From Armatimonadota bacterium (GTDB lineage Bacteria > Armatimonadota > UBA5829 > DSUL01), in NCBI GenBank assembly GCA_025998755.1, contig AP024674.1, positions 2,806,162 to 2,870,161 of the forward strand: 64,000 bases of DNA, read 5' to 3'. The translations under genes and the position numbers were made by a program. Positions 20,653-29,588 of this stretch are shown here, piece after piece (positions within the stretch are counted from its first letter, which is position 1; each line of letters starts with the position of its first letter). Below the pieces are notes generated by a model. That model did no database searches. It was not told the origin of the DNA and saw nothing but the letters and a program-made list of their open reading frames with translations.

Positions 20653-21741
20653 GTGCGAAGGCCTCTGCGCATACTCATCCTGGGATACTACGGGTTCGCC
20701 AACGCCGGCGATGAGATCGTGCTGGCGGGGATCCTGCGCGGCGTCGCGTCAGAGGCCAGGCAAGAACCCTTCGAAGTCCGAGCGCTGAGCGCGGAACCCA
20801 GCCGGACCGTGGCCCTTCACGGCATCCGTGCCTATCCCCGCTTCTCACCGGCGGCCATCCTCTCGGCGCTTTTCTGGTGCGACATCCTGGTGCTGGGCGG
20901 AGGCAGCCTGATCCAGGACGTCACAAGCAGGCGGTCGGCGGCGTATTATCTCTGGATCTGCCGGCTGGCCCTCGCGCTGCGGCGGAAGCTGTTTCTGTGG
21001 GCTCAAGGGTTCGGACCCCTGGAGGACCCGCAGCTCAGGGAAAGCGCCGGCCGGACGCTGGCGCACGCGAGCGGCGTGACGTTACGCGACCCCCGATCCC
21101 TGACGGAGCTTTTGGGACTGGGGATCCCGGAGAGCCTGCTGACCCTTTCGGCCGATCCTGCTTTCCTTCTCGAACCTGCTGCGCGGCTCCCGGAAGACAG
21201 GGTTGCAGATGCAGGGCCCGTGCTGGCGGTGGCGCTCCGGCCGTGGGGATCCGTGGAGCGTTCCTGCCCGGATGTGGCCGCTGCCTGCGACTTTTTTGCT
21301 CGCGAGACAGGTATCCGCTCCCTGTTCGTGCCGTTTCACCTTCCGGGTGACGTTGAAATCTCCCGCCGGGTGCTGGAATACGCCGAAGGACCCCATTCCC
21401 TTCTGACCGCCGAACTGTCTCCCGCGGAGATGGCCCGGTTGTTCCACGGCTTCCATCTCTCCCTCGGAATGCGACTTCACAGCATTATTCTGTCGGCGAT
21501 GGCGGCGGTGCCGTTTGCGGGCCTGTCCTACGATCCCAAGATCGAGCGGTTCTGCCACCTTGCGGGGATGCCCTGCCTGACTGCCGACGGCCTGCACGCA
21601 GGAGAACTGCAGGACATCCTGCTCAGCCTCCACGCCAACCGCGAGCAGGCCAGCAGCCATCTGCATGCCTTCGCGGAGGAGCAGCGCGAGCTGGCCAGGA
21701 CGAGCGCACGTCTTTTCTGGGAGGTCTGCTCCGCAGCATAG
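20653..21741 (+). CDS. csaB: Polysaccharide pyruvyl transferase CsaB
   Basis: This 362-residue protein begins at GTG 20653, one base after the DUF5693 stop. The N-terminal ILILGYYGFANAGDEIVLAG, the GGGSLIQDVTS motif and the central WAQGFGPLEDP are characteristic of the CsaB/WcaK polysaccharide pyruvyl transferase family. The C-terminal SLGMRLHSIILSAMAAVPF supplies the conserved His region. CsaB adds pyruvyl ketals from PEP to a secondary cell-wall polymer. That polymer then serves as the ligand for SLH-domain surface proteins. No SLH protein is encoded in this window. Confidence 0.92.
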   Translation: MRRPLRILILGYYGFANAGDEIVLAGILRGVASEARQEPFEVRALSAEPSRTVALHGIRAYPRFSPAAILSALFWCDILVLGGGSLIQDVTSRRSAAYYLWICRLALALRRKLFLWAQGFGPLEDPQLRESAGRTLAHASGVTLRDPRSLTELLGLGIPESLLTLSADPAFLLEPAARLPEDRVADAGPVLAVALRPWGSVERSCPDVAAACDFFARETGIRSLFVPFHLPGDVEISRRVLEYAEGPHSLLTAELSPAEMARLFHGFHLSLGMRLHSIILSAMAAVPFAGLSYDPKIERFCHLAGMPCLTADGLHAGELQDILLSLHANREQASSHLHAFAEEQRELARTSARLFWEVCSAA

Positions 21742-21789
21742 ACAGATCCGCACACTTCCGGTGTCCTTGTCATTGACAGGAGGACGCCG

Positions 21790-22356
21790 GTGGACACTGC
21801 GGGAATACCGGCCCGGAAGGAGTGGAGCGGGCCATTGAGGATCATCCGAATCAGCCGGGAATCGGCAGGCTGCCTGACGGCGGAATCGCTGGAGCGCCTC
21901 TATGATCTCCACGCCCCCGCCCTCTACCGCTACGCGCGTTCGCTCACCGGCTCCGCGGAGGATGCGGAGGATGCCCTTCAGGAGGTGTTTGTCCGTCTCG
22001 CCGGAGCCGGCAGGATGCCCCGGGATCCGCGTTCCTATCTGATGAAGGCCGTGCGCAACCAGTGTCTCGTGGTCATCCGTAGCCGCAGCCGCCGGACGGA
22101 TGTGGCCCGCAGGCTGGCGGACGGGCTGGCTCCGGGGCAGCTTGCAGTCCCCGTAGGCGGAAGGACTGACATTGCAGAGGCCATCCAGGCCCTTCCGCTG
22201 GAGCAGCGCGAGGTTCTGACCCTGAAGGCGGTGGAGCAGATGACTTTCGAAGAGATCGCCTCCGTGACCGGCGTCTCCGCCAATACCGCCGCCAGCCGCT
22301 ACCGGTACGCCGTGGCGCGGCTCCGCCGCGAGCTGAAGGAGAGTGAAAATGGATGA
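21790..22356 (+). CDS. ECF-type RNA polymerase sigma factor
   Basis: This 188-residue sigma-70-family protein starts at GTG 21790 with AGGAGG at 7-base spacing. Region 2 is visible as YDLHAPALYRYARSLTGSAE and DAEDALQEVFVRLA. Region 4 is LPLEQREVLTLKAVEQMTFE followed by EIASVTGVSANTAASRYRYA. There is no region 1.1 or 3, so it is an extracytoplasmic-function type. Its last codons overlap the next gene's ATG, and a third gene follows immediately. The three probably form one regulatory operon with a membrane-bound partner. Confidence 0.92.
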   Translation: MDTAGIPARKEWSGPLRIIRISRESAGCLTAESLERLYDLHAPALYRYARSLTGSAEDAEDALQEVFVRLAGAGRMPRDPRSYLMKAVRNQCLVVIRSRSRRTDVARRLADGLAPGQLAVPVGGRTDIAEAIQALPLEQREVLTLKAVEQMTFEEIASVTGVSANTAASRYRYAVARLRRELKESENG

Positions 22357-22699
22357 CCGGCGTCTGGAGCAGATGATCCGCGATGCGCTGGATTTTCATC
22401 CGCCGGAGGGGATGCGAGAGAGGGTGCTCGGAGCGGCGCGTACGCAGCTGCGCGAGGGCGGGCAGGCGCGGCGTTACCGCGTCACGGGGCGCATTCTGGC
22501 GTGGGCGGCCGCCGCGTTCGTGGTCGTGAGCTTCGGGCTTGATGGTGTCCGGCAGGAGCGCATCGCATATATGACATCCCGAAGCGAGACGCCAGAGACC
22601 GTTCCGGGATGGGCGGAGATGCGCCGCCAGACCGAGATGCTGCTGGTGCATCTGGAATCTGGCGGAAATGGGGAGGTCCGGTCAAAGGAGCGTGGTTGA
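22349..22699 (+). CDS. Putative membrane-anchored anti-sigma-like partner
   Basis: This 116-residue protein starts at ATG 22349, overlapping the sigma-factor stop by 8 bases. The first roughly 45 residues are charged and helical (RRLEQMIRDALDFHPPEGM). A single hydrophobic span (ILAWAAAAFVVVSFGL) and a short outer tail follow. Size, topology and coupling suit a minimal anti-sigma factor. No zinc-binding HxxxCxxC motif or other named anti-sigma domain is visible, so this role is inferred from context only. Confidence 0.7.
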   Translation: MDDRRLEQMIRDALDFHPPEGMRERVLGAARTQLREGGQARRYRVTGRILAWAAAAFVVVSFGLDGVRQERIAYMTSRSETPETVPGWAEMRRQTEMLLVHLESGGNGEVRSKERG

Positions 22700-22700
22700 G

Positions 22701-24104
22701 ATGTCAGAAAAGAGGGGTTGCCTGCTTCGGGGTTTGAAAGGGCTGTGCTACTTCGTCCTGGCGCTCGCGGTGTTGCACGCCGGTCTGACGCTATGGGCAG
22801 GCAGGAAGCTGGAGCGGGAGCTCGAAGCGTTGCGCAAGGGGGGAGAACCGGTCACACCGGCGGATCTCTCCGGACCAGAGATCTCCCCCGAGCGCAACGC
22901 CTTTACCTACCTCTCAGAGGCTGGCCGGTTTATGATGAGCGTCCCGGACCGAGAGCGGCTTCTTAAGACGTATCAGACGGCGCTGGAGCCGGGGCAGCCG
23001 GACTGGGGAGCGGTGGAGCAGGCGCTGGAGCGGTTCGCGCCTGCAGAGCGTTTGATCCGCAGGGCTCTGGAATGTCCCGATGCCAGGATGGTGGACTGGA
23101 AGCGAGCGGACGTTTTGACTCGGACTTTTTCCGACCTTTCGGCGACGCGCGAGCTCGCCCGTCTTCTGGGGGCGCGCTCAGCCCTGGCTGCTCAGCGGGG
23201 CGACACAGCCGGGGCCGTGCGATACGCCATCGAGATCTTGCGCCTGTCCGGATGCCTCCGGAACGAACCCACGATGATCGCCCAGCTGGTGCGTTACGCT
23301 ATCATCGCCACCGGGACGCAGCGGATGGATGTGGCGTTGTCGTCACCGCGCGGCCTGAGTGTTGAACAGGCCACGGATGCTTTCGACGTCGTCAGCCGTA
23401 TTGGCCTCTCGGACTCGATGGAGATGGCCCTCAGGGGCGAGCGTATCCTTATCTTCACGGCAATGACCGAGGCGCGCAAGGGACCGATGGGTGTGGGCCT
23501 CCTGACGGCAGCGGAACCCGGGTTTCCGCCGCGCGAGACCACCCGGATGAGGCGCGTGATGGATCGCGTGCTGGGCTACGTTCTGGCGCCGGCGACCTAT
23601 CTGGACCAGCTTAGCTACCTCGATCTTGCGAAGCGGCAGATGGAGGCGCTCAGGGCTCCGGCGTCCGAGCGCCCGAAGCTCCTCTCAGAAGCGGATGAAA
23701 GCCTGAGATCCACGCCGCGGTATGCCATTTTTACCAGGCTTATCGCTCCCGTCTTCGGCCGCAGTATGAACCAGTGCCTCGCCGCCGAGGCGAATATCGA
23801 GGCGTGCAAGGCGATGCTTGCGATTGCGGCCTACCGCGCCCGGACAGGGACGTATCCGGCCACACTGAAGGAGGCTTGCGCGCTGCTGGGACGGCCGGTG
23901 CCTCGTGACCCGTTCACCGGGTCGGAGCTGCGTTATCGCCGGGAAGGCAGTGCCTACTTGCTGTACAGCGTTGGAGAGAATCTGAGGGACGATGGCGGAG
24001 CCCCGCAGGTGAAACGCAGTGAGGATGAAAGAGAAGGCGACCTAGTCTGGGGTGGCGGCCGGAGTGCGATCGGAAAGAAGTGCCGCGTCAACCCCACCCG
24101 TTAG
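22701..24104 (+). CDS. Membrane-anchored extracytoplasmic protein of unknown function
   Basis: This 467-residue protein is read from ATG 22701, one base after the upstream stop. One N-terminal membrane segment (GLCYFVLALAVLHAGLTLWA) is followed by a long helical extracytoplasmic region. The last roughly 60 residues (YRARTGTYPATLKEACALLG, RDPFTGSELRYRREG, YLLYSVGENLRDDGG) resemble the C-terminal signature of GspG-like and related DUFs. There, DPFTG-LRY and SVGxDxxDDGG sequences bind calcium or cap the fold. It is the third gene of the ECF sigma operon and may be a sensor or an output of that system. The family is not recognised. Confidence 0.75.
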   Translation: MSEKRGCLLRGLKGLCYFVLALAVLHAGLTLWAGRKLERELEALRKGGEPVTPADLSGPEISPERNAFTYLSEAGRFMMSVPDRERLLKTYQTALEPGQPDWGAVEQALERFAPAERLIRRALECPDARMVDWKRADVLTRTFSDLSATRELARLLGARSALAAQRGDTAGAVRYAIEILRLSGCLRNEPTMIAQLVRYAIIATGTQRMDVALSSPRGLSVEQATDAFDVVSRIGLSDSMEMALRGERILIFTAMTEARKGPMGVGLLTAAEPGFPPRETTRMRRVMDRVLGYVLAPATYLDQLSYLDLAKRQMEALRAPASERPKLLSEADESLRSTPRYAIFTRLIAPVFGRSMNQCLAAEANIEACKAMLAIAAYRARTGTYPATLKEACALLGRPVPRDPFTGSELRYRREGSAYLLYSVGENLRDDGGAPQVKRSEDEREGDLVWGGGRSAIGKKCRVNPTR

Positions 24105-24213
24105 GCGTCTGGGAGTACCCACGCGAATGCTGTTTTGCGCGCCTTGAGTCTTCAACTCACCCCGTGTTGGATAAGCGGCTCAGTGCGACCGTTCGAGTCG
24201 GGACCACTCTTTG

Positions 24214-26316
24214 TCAGGCGCGGTCTCGATACGCGCGGCCTGCGCCGCGTGAGTTCACCGGCGTAGTGGGATGAGAAGGCGTGCGTCGTCCGCCTGCGCG
24301 GGCCAGCTCTCGGCGCGCCCAGCGGCAGGCGACGCTGAGATCCTCCAGTTGGCCCGGAGTGGGGTCACCCGACCCGTAAAGAGCTTCGCTCAGAAGTTCA
24401 GAGGCGCACCGGACCGCCTCCGCTGCCGGGTGCGAGCCTCCGTTCAGAGCCTCGAACGCATCCGCCATCTCCAGCGGCGTGGTGGCCGGCGTAACTGTCA
24501 CCCCGTGTCTGCGAAGCGCGACTGCCAGATCGCGCCAAAGAGCCCGGGCCCTGCGTCTGCCCGCCGACAACCTGCGCGGAGCAAACCCTTCCGGATCGAG
24601 CGGAGCGGCGGGGAACACCACCCGCAGCGCCAGTAAAGCGAAGCCCAGTGTGGCCAGCAAGAGAGCAAAGCGCGCGTTGCCGCTGGCGTAGAAGAAGCGC
24701 AGCTCAGACATCAGCGAGGACCAGAAGTCCTGCGGCGTGACGTCGCCTGACGGTGTCGCCTCCACCGCCTGCCATCCATAGCCAGGGAAATAGATCTCGG
24801 CCCAAGAGTGCCGGTCGCGGTCCCGCACAACATACTCGCCCCGCTCCTCGTCGAAATCCCCGGGCATGAATCCCGTCGCGATCCGCGCCGGGATGCCCAG
24901 AGAGCGAGCCATCACCGCCAGAGCGCTGGCGAACACGTCGCAGTAGCCTCTGCGGGACTCGAACAGGAAGTACTCCACAGCGTCGTCCTGGTCTTTGGGC
25001 AGGGGCGGGGTCTGAAGATCGTAGACGCAGTGGCGCGCCAGATACTTGCGCAGGGCCATCACCCGGTCATAGTCGTTGTCCAGGCCGCGGGTGATCCGCT
25101 CCGCCTCCATCCGGACCCGGAAGGTGGCGTCATTGCGGTTGCGGAACCGTTCCACCTCCGGTGGATAATCCGAGCCGGCGTTGCGGAGCTGGTCCGGCGT
25201 GGCCGTGGAGATATACGAGACCACCCGGTACTCCGTGATGGGCGGGCCCGAGAGCCGCGGCAGCCGCCAGCAGTTGAAGGAATCCCGGTAGAGGTCGCTG
25301 GAGGCGATCCAGAACGCCGCAGGCTCCCCGGCAGCGTGAAGGTATCCGCGGAATCCCGAGGGGCTGTAGAACTGCTGCACAAGCTGCGTCGTCGGTCCGC
25401 GGTCCTCCTCCGTCCAGGCCTGGAACTGGTTCTCCACAAAGCCGCTGGAGGATGGAAGTCTGGGGGTGAGCGGCGCGTGCGACTTCCAGTCACGTCCCGA
25501 ATAGATGTCCCAGACCCGCGTCCGCCAGTAGGCCGGAGCCGAGGCCCGGACGCGCATCTCCTCCCGGCTGGACAGCCTGACCGGTCCTTCGGAGATCTCC
25601 AGCACGTTCCCTTCGCCTTCACCCACCGGCAGTTCCAGAGGTTCCCGGTTGGCCGAAAGGGTGGGAGCCAGCTTCACGAACCCCCACATAGCGGTGTGCT
25701 GTACCAGCGGGCTGACCACTGACCCTGCCAGCACCGCCCCGATGGCCAGCGTGGCCGAGAACGTCACCGAACGGAATTTCTGCCCCCCGCGCGATGTCGT
25801 GGTCTTGCGGCCGCTCTCCACGAACATCAGGATGGAGAAAGCCAGCCACGCGGTGAAGAACAAGATCACGTCCCCGCGGGTGGATGTGGTGGCCACCACG
25901 CCGATCAAAGCAAGCGAGGGCACGGCCGAGAACATGACCGCTTCATCCGACACCAGCGAGAACGACCGCACCACCTCCGCCCACACCAGCATGACCGCAA
26001 GCGACAGCTCCTTGTGGAACAGTGCGATTCCCGGGCTCAGCAGAGGGCTGGTGTCACCCGTGGCGAACAGGCGCGCATAGGTGGCCAGACAGATGGTGAT
26101 GACCACTGTCTCCACGATCCGCAGGCTGCGGCCCTGCGCCCGCAGCCGCGAAGAGACCAGATGACCGGCCGCCGTCAGAGACCCTGCCAGGAGCAGGAAC
26201 CCGTAAGACTGCACGGCCAGAGAGATGGCTGCCACGCCCACCAGCGTGGTCAGCAGTCCCGCCAGGTAAAAGATCCTCCGTTCCGGCGTCGGTCTGTCAG
26301 GCTCTGACGAGTTCAT
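24214..26316 (-). CDS. TgpA-type transglutaminase-domain membrane protein
   Basis: This 700-residue protein has several N-terminal membrane helices (DUF3488-like), an extracytoplasmic transglutaminase core, another helix near residue 560, and a cytoplasmic DUF4129-like tail. The catalytic Cys lies in SRRGYCDVFASALAVMARSL near residue 457. The His lies in DRHSWAEIYFPGYGWQAVEA. The position normally held by Asp (16 residues after the His) is Glu. The gene overlaps the DUF58 gene by 20 bases. A MoxR-DUF58-transglutaminase cluster is a widespread arrangement thought to act in envelope protein maturation, though no substrate is established. Confidence 0.92.
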   Translation of the reverse strand: MNSSEPDRPTPERRIFYLAGLLTTLVGVAAISLAVQSYGFLLLAGSLTAAGHLVSSRLRAQGRSLRIVETVVITICLATYARLFATGDTSPLLSPGIALFHKELSLAVMLVWAEVVRSFSLVSDEAVMFSAVPSLALIGVVATTSTRGDVILFFTAWLAFSILMFVESGRKTTTSRGGQKFRSVTFSATLAIGAVLAGSVVSPLVQHTAMWGFVKLAPTLSANREPLELPVGEGEGNVLEISEGPVRLSSREEMRVRASAPAYWRTRVWDIYSGRDWKSHAPLTPRLPSSSGFVENQFQAWTEEDRGPTTQLVQQFYSPSGFRGYLHAAGEPAAFWIASSDLYRDSFNCWRLPRLSGPPITEYRVVSYISTATPDQLRNAGSDYPPEVERFRNRNDATFRVRMEAERITRGLDNDYDRVMALRKYLARHCVYDLQTPPLPKDQDDAVEYFLFESRRGYCDVFASALAVMARSLGIPARIATGFMPGDFDEERGEYVVRDRDRHSWAEIYFPGYGWQAVEATPSGDVTPQDFWSSLMSELRFFYASGNARFALLLATLGFALLALRVVFPAAPLDPEGFAPRRLSAGRRRARALWRDLAVALRRHGVTVTPATTPLEMADAFEALNGGSHPAAEAVRCASELLSEALYGSGDPTPGQLEDLSVACRWARRELARAGGRRTPSHPTTPVNSRGAGRAYRDRA

Positions 26317-27454
26317 TGCTCCTCACCTGGAACACAGAGACCATTCCGCGATGACCGCCCTCCTCCCGCCGGTCCGGATCCTCCGGAGGCGAAGTCACAA
26401 TGGCCGTGACGCTCCGCCGCGCCTGAGCCAGCCAGCAGAGCGCCGCCTGCGAGTCCTCGTCCCACCGGGGGGTCACCACCATAACGGCAGAAGAGCCTCC
26501 TGCGGCTCGCATCCACTCCCGGCCGACCTCTTCCAGCGGCTTTGCCTCTCCGGGATTGACCGCGGCCAGCGCAGCCAGCGCTTCCCGCTTCTCGCGGTCT
26601 CCCAGCGGGCCAAACGGGTTGCCGATAATCCTGCCGTCAATCAGCACACTCAGCCGTCTGCGATGCAACCAGGCGTTCTGGACAAGGAACGACATCACCT
26701 CGCACGCCGTTTCGAAAGCGGCCGCCGCTTCCTGGTCCGTCCCGCAGGCGCTGTCCAGCACAGCGAGGGCGCTGGTAGTGGACTCCGCTTCGAACTCGAT
26801 GACCGCCAGTTTGCCCAGACGCGCTGTGGATGGCCAGTGTACGTGCCTCACGGCATCGCCCGGCATCCACGGACGGACGCTGTAGATGCTGGTGCCGTCG
26901 TTGCCCTTCCGTCCGCCCTCCTGAGTCTCTGCGCCGGTCTGGTCGCTGACGGGCCGGGATGTCTCGCCGGGATCCAGAGGTGGTGGCCAGGCGGCCACAG
27001 CCAGCGTCTGCCCCGCCGGAACCTTCACCTGAAACAGACCCATCGGATCCTGGACAGAAACTGCGGGAATGCCGATGGAGTGAACTCCCCGGTGAAGCGC
27101 CGAAAGCCGGATGACCGCCCTGGTCCAGCTCTCTCCCTCCTCGCGCGAAACCTCTTCCAGATACTCCAGTCCGTCGGGCAGGCTCAGCACCACGTCAAAA
27201 CGGGGCTGGGAGGATGCGCCCGAAGATGAGACTTTCAGATGCGCCTCGAAAGGCTCTCCTGCCGGAACCAGGTCAGGCGCGTGGCATTCCAGTATGACTC
27301 CGCGCGCTGCCCTTCGCGCCAGTACGTAGGCGGCGGCGAGCACCATCCCGAGCCCCGCCGCCATCACGAACAGCTGGGCGATATTCAGAAGCGCCCCCAC
27401 CACCACAAGGAAGATGAGGCCGACCAGAAGTCCTTTGGCCTTACCGCTTAGCAT
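26297..27454 (-). CDS. DUF58 domain-containing protein
   Basis: The protein is 385 residues with two hydrophobic helices at the N-terminus (GLLVGLIFLVVVGALLNIA and the next span). A beta-rich region follows, then the DUF58 signature YSVRPWMPGDAVRHVHWPST plus ARLGKLAVIEFE around residues 190-225. The C-terminal part resembles a von Willebrand A-like fold (ALAVLDSA). It overlaps moxR by 14 bases and the transglutaminase gene by 20, indicating one polycistronic, translationally coupled operon. It is the usual partner of MoxR ATPases, probably as a membrane-associated adaptor. Confidence 0.92.
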   Translation of the reverse strand: MLSGKAKGLLVGLIFLVVVGALLNIAQLFVMAAGLGMVLAAAYVLARRAARGVILECHAPDLVPAGEPFEAHLKVSSSGASSQPRFDVVLSLPDGLEYLEEVSREEGESWTRAVIRLSALHRGVHSIGIPAVSVQDPMGLFQVKVPAGQTLAVAAWPPPLDPGETSRPVSDQTGAETQEGGRKGNDGTSIYSVRPWMPGDAVRHVHWPSTARLGKLAVIEFEAESTTSALAVLDSACGTDQEAAAAFETACEVMSFLVQNAWLHRRRLSVLIDGRIIGNPFGPLGDREKREALAALAAVNPGEAKPLEEVGREWMRAAGGSSAVMVVTPRWDEDSQAALCWLAQARRSVTAIVTSPPEDPDRREEGGHRGMVSVFQVRSNELVRA

Positions 27455-28481
27455 GGGTCAACGGGCACGGCACGGAGTCCAGCGCTTCTTCCACGATCTG
27501 CAGCGTCTCCATTCCCCGGAAGCGCATCTCCGGCTTCAGCACCAGCCGGTGCGCCAGTACCGGAACTGCTACTGCCTTCACGTCGTCCGGGGCGACGTAC
27601 GTCCTTCCATTCATCGCTGCCAGGGCCCGCGATGCGTAGACCAGGTTCAGCGTTCCGCGCGGGCTGATGCCCAGATAAAGCTCCTGGCGCTTCCGCGTGG
27701 CCCGCGCAATCTCCACCACCCACTCCTGCACCGCGTCGTCCACATGCACCGAGTGCAGGCTCTTCTGCAGGCCAAGCAGGCGGGATGCATCCAGTACCGG
27801 GCGCACTTCCTCCATCGGGTTATCACCCATCCGCGTTTCCAGGATGCGCTTCTCGTCCGGCGCGCTGGGGTAGCCCAGCGAGATGCTCATCATGAAGCGG
27901 TCCAGTTGCGCTTCCGGCAAGGGATAGGTGCCCTGCATATCTATGTGGTTCTGGGTGGCGATGACGAAAAACGGCTTCGGCAGGCGATAGGTCATACCGT
28001 CCGCCGTGACCTGAGCCTCTTCCATGCATTCCAGCAGGCTGGACTGGGTCTTCGGGCTTCCACGGTTGATCTCATCCGCCAGGACGATGTTCGCGAATAC
28101 CGGTCCCTGCCGGAACTCGAACTCCAGCGTCTTCTGATTGTAAATGGAGATGCCCGTAATGTCGGACGGCAGGAGGTCGGGGGTGAACTGGATGCGCTTG
28201 AACGAACAGCCGAGCGCGCGGGCCAGCGACTTTGCCAGGCTGGTCTTGCCCACGCCGGGAATGTCCTCGATCAACACGTGGCCGCCCGCCAGCACGGCGG
28301 CCAGCGCAAGTCGCACGGCATCCCGCTTGCCGACGATAACCTTCTCCACTTCGGCGATGATCTCGCGGGAGGCTTCCTCGATGGTGGCGACCGCCTCCTC
28401 GACGTTTTCAGTCATCTCCTGCGGCGTTTCCATCGCCGTGCTTGCTTCCGCTTTGTCCAAGTCCTGCCAGATCCTTTCCAT
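27441..28481 (-). CDS. MoxR-family AAA+ ATPase
   Basis: This roughly 346-residue cytoplasmic ATPase has Walker A IEDIPGVGKTSLAKS near residues 75-85. Walker B is NIVLADEINRGSPKTQSSLL, sensor 1 is FVIATQNHIDMQGTYPLPEA, and QLDRFMM is the arginine-finger region. MoxR proteins act as chaperone-like ATPases for partner complexes. The start is uncertain: the frame opens at 28517, with ATGs at 28481 and 28433 and no strong ribosome-binding site before either. It is divergent from the DapA-family gene. Confidence 0.93.
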   Translation of the reverse strand: MERIWQDLDKAEASTAMETPQEMTENVEEAVATIEEASREIIAEVEKVIVGKRDAVRLALAAVLAGGHVLIEDIPGVGKTSLAKSLARALGCSFKRIQFTPDLLPSDITGISIYNQKTLEFEFRQGPVFANIVLADEINRGSPKTQSSLLECMEEAQVTADGMTYRLPKPFFVIATQNHIDMQGTYPLPEAQLDRFMMSISLGYPSAPDEKRILETRMGDNPMEEVRPVLDASRLLGLQKSLHSVHVDDAVQEWVVEIARATRKRQELYLGISPRGTLNLVYASRALAAMNGRTYVAPDDVKAVAVPVLAHRLVLKPEMRFRGMETLQIVEEALDSVPCPLTHAKR

Positions 28482-28531
28482 CCGGGGCGTTGCGCGCCCG
28501 CCGGAACGGCTTGTCACGGATCCCGTGAAGG

Positions 28532-28561
28532 TTGACAGCCGGTCCCCGATAGGCTTAGGAT
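28532..28561 (+). promoter_or_regulatory. Sigma-70-like promoter of the DapA-family gene
   Basis: A perfect TTGACA at 28532-28537 and TAGGAT at 28556-28561 are separated by 18 bases. They point toward the gene starting at 28699, leaving a leader of about 130 bases with GC-rich palindromes. Confidence 0.55.
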
Positions 28562-28698
28562 ACCCCGGGCGGCCTCCTCGCGGGCCGCATCAACCAGAAA
28601 GACGGCCGCCGGGCCCGAAAAGTTCACAGGTCCGCATTCCGGGCCGGCCCGGCCGGTTCCCTCCGTCCATTACGGCACATTATCGGGAGGCTGAAGCC

Positions 28699-29571
28699 AT
28701 GTTCGGCAGAAAAAGACTCCAGGGAGTCTTCACAGCCGTTGTCACACCGTTCGACTCCAGGCAGAACCTGGACCTGCGCTGGATGGAGCGCCACCTTGCC
28801 TTCCAGCGCGCCTCCGGCGTGGACGGCATCGTGATCTGCGGGACCAACGGCGAAGGGCATTCCCTCTCACTGACCGAGAAGCGCCGCCTCATCGAGTTTA
28901 CCCGTAAGCACCGGGGCCGCCTTCGCCTTATCGTCGCCACCGGCACCAGCAGCCTGGCCGAATGCATTGAGCTTTCGCACGCGGCCCGGAAGGCCGGAGC
29001 CGAAGCATTGCTGGTTCCGCCTCCGTTCTTCGATCATACCGCGTCGGAGGAGGGCATCATCGAGTACTTCCGCCGTGTGGCCAACTCCTCCGCTATTCCG
29101 GTCATCCTCTACAACATCCCCTGGCGCACGGGGATTCCCGTCACTCCGTCCATTCTCCGGGCTCTCAAGGGACACCGGCGCATTATGGGGGTGAAGGACT
29201 CCTCGGGCGATCTGGACGTCACCCGCGAGCTGGTGACGTCTTTCCCGCGGTTGCAGATCTTCTGCGGGACGGACACCCAGCATCTGCCCGCCCTGCGGCT
29301 GGGATGCGCCGGACTGATCAGCGGGGTGGCGAACGTCTTCCCGGATGCGGTGGTGCAGGTGTGGAAGGCTCACCGGGAGCGCAGGGGGGATGCCGAGACG
29401 CGACAGGAGATCGTCACAGCGCTCACCCGGGTGTTCGAAGGGCTGCCGCCCCGCGCAGCCACTAAATATGCGCTGGAGCTCGCGGGGATGCCCCGCACTT
29501 TCGTGCGTCCTCCGGCCGTGGAGCTCACGGACCGGCAGAGGGATCTGCTGCGCTCCCGCCTGAACCCGTGA
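28699..29571 (+). CDS. Dihydrodipicolinate synthase/DapA-family lyase
   Basis: This 290-residue class I aldolase of the DapA/NanA family starts at ATG 28699 with GGAGG at 8-base spacing; the open frame runs on upstream but without family similarity. Key motifs are GVDGIVICGTNGEGHSL (GTxGE), VILYNIPWRTG with the proton-relay Tyr near residue 137, and MGVKDSSGDL with the Schiff-base Lys near 165. It condenses or cleaves pyruvate with an aldehyde. It could be the lysine/DAP enzyme or a sugar-acid aldolase. The GTN in place of GTT and the absence of lysine genes nearby leave this open. Confidence 0.88.
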   Translation: MFGRKRLQGVFTAVVTPFDSRQNLDLRWMERHLAFQRASGVDGIVICGTNGEGHSLSLTEKRRLIEFTRKHRGRLRLIVATGTSSLAECIELSHAARKAGAEALLVPPPFFDHTASEEGIIEYFRRVANSSAIPVILYNIPWRTGIPVTPSILRALKGHRRIMGVKDSSGDLDVTRELVTSFPRLQIFCGTDTQHLPALRLGCAGLISGVANVFPDAVVQVWKAHRERRGDAETRQEIVTALTRVFEGLPPRAATKYALELAGMPRTFVRPPAVELTDRQRDLLRSRLNP

Positions 29572-29588
29572 GACCCGGGCGGCCCCTT

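Noticed and set aside
24150-24215. tRNA-like text (GTTCGAGTC) near the end of the sigma operon
   Set aside because: It forms only a short hairpin; no acceptor stem, D-arm or anticodon arm can be built around it.
28144-28698. N-terminal extension of the DapA-family protein
   Set aside because: The extension is antisense to moxR and not DapA-like. ATG 28699 has a good ribosome site and matches the family start.
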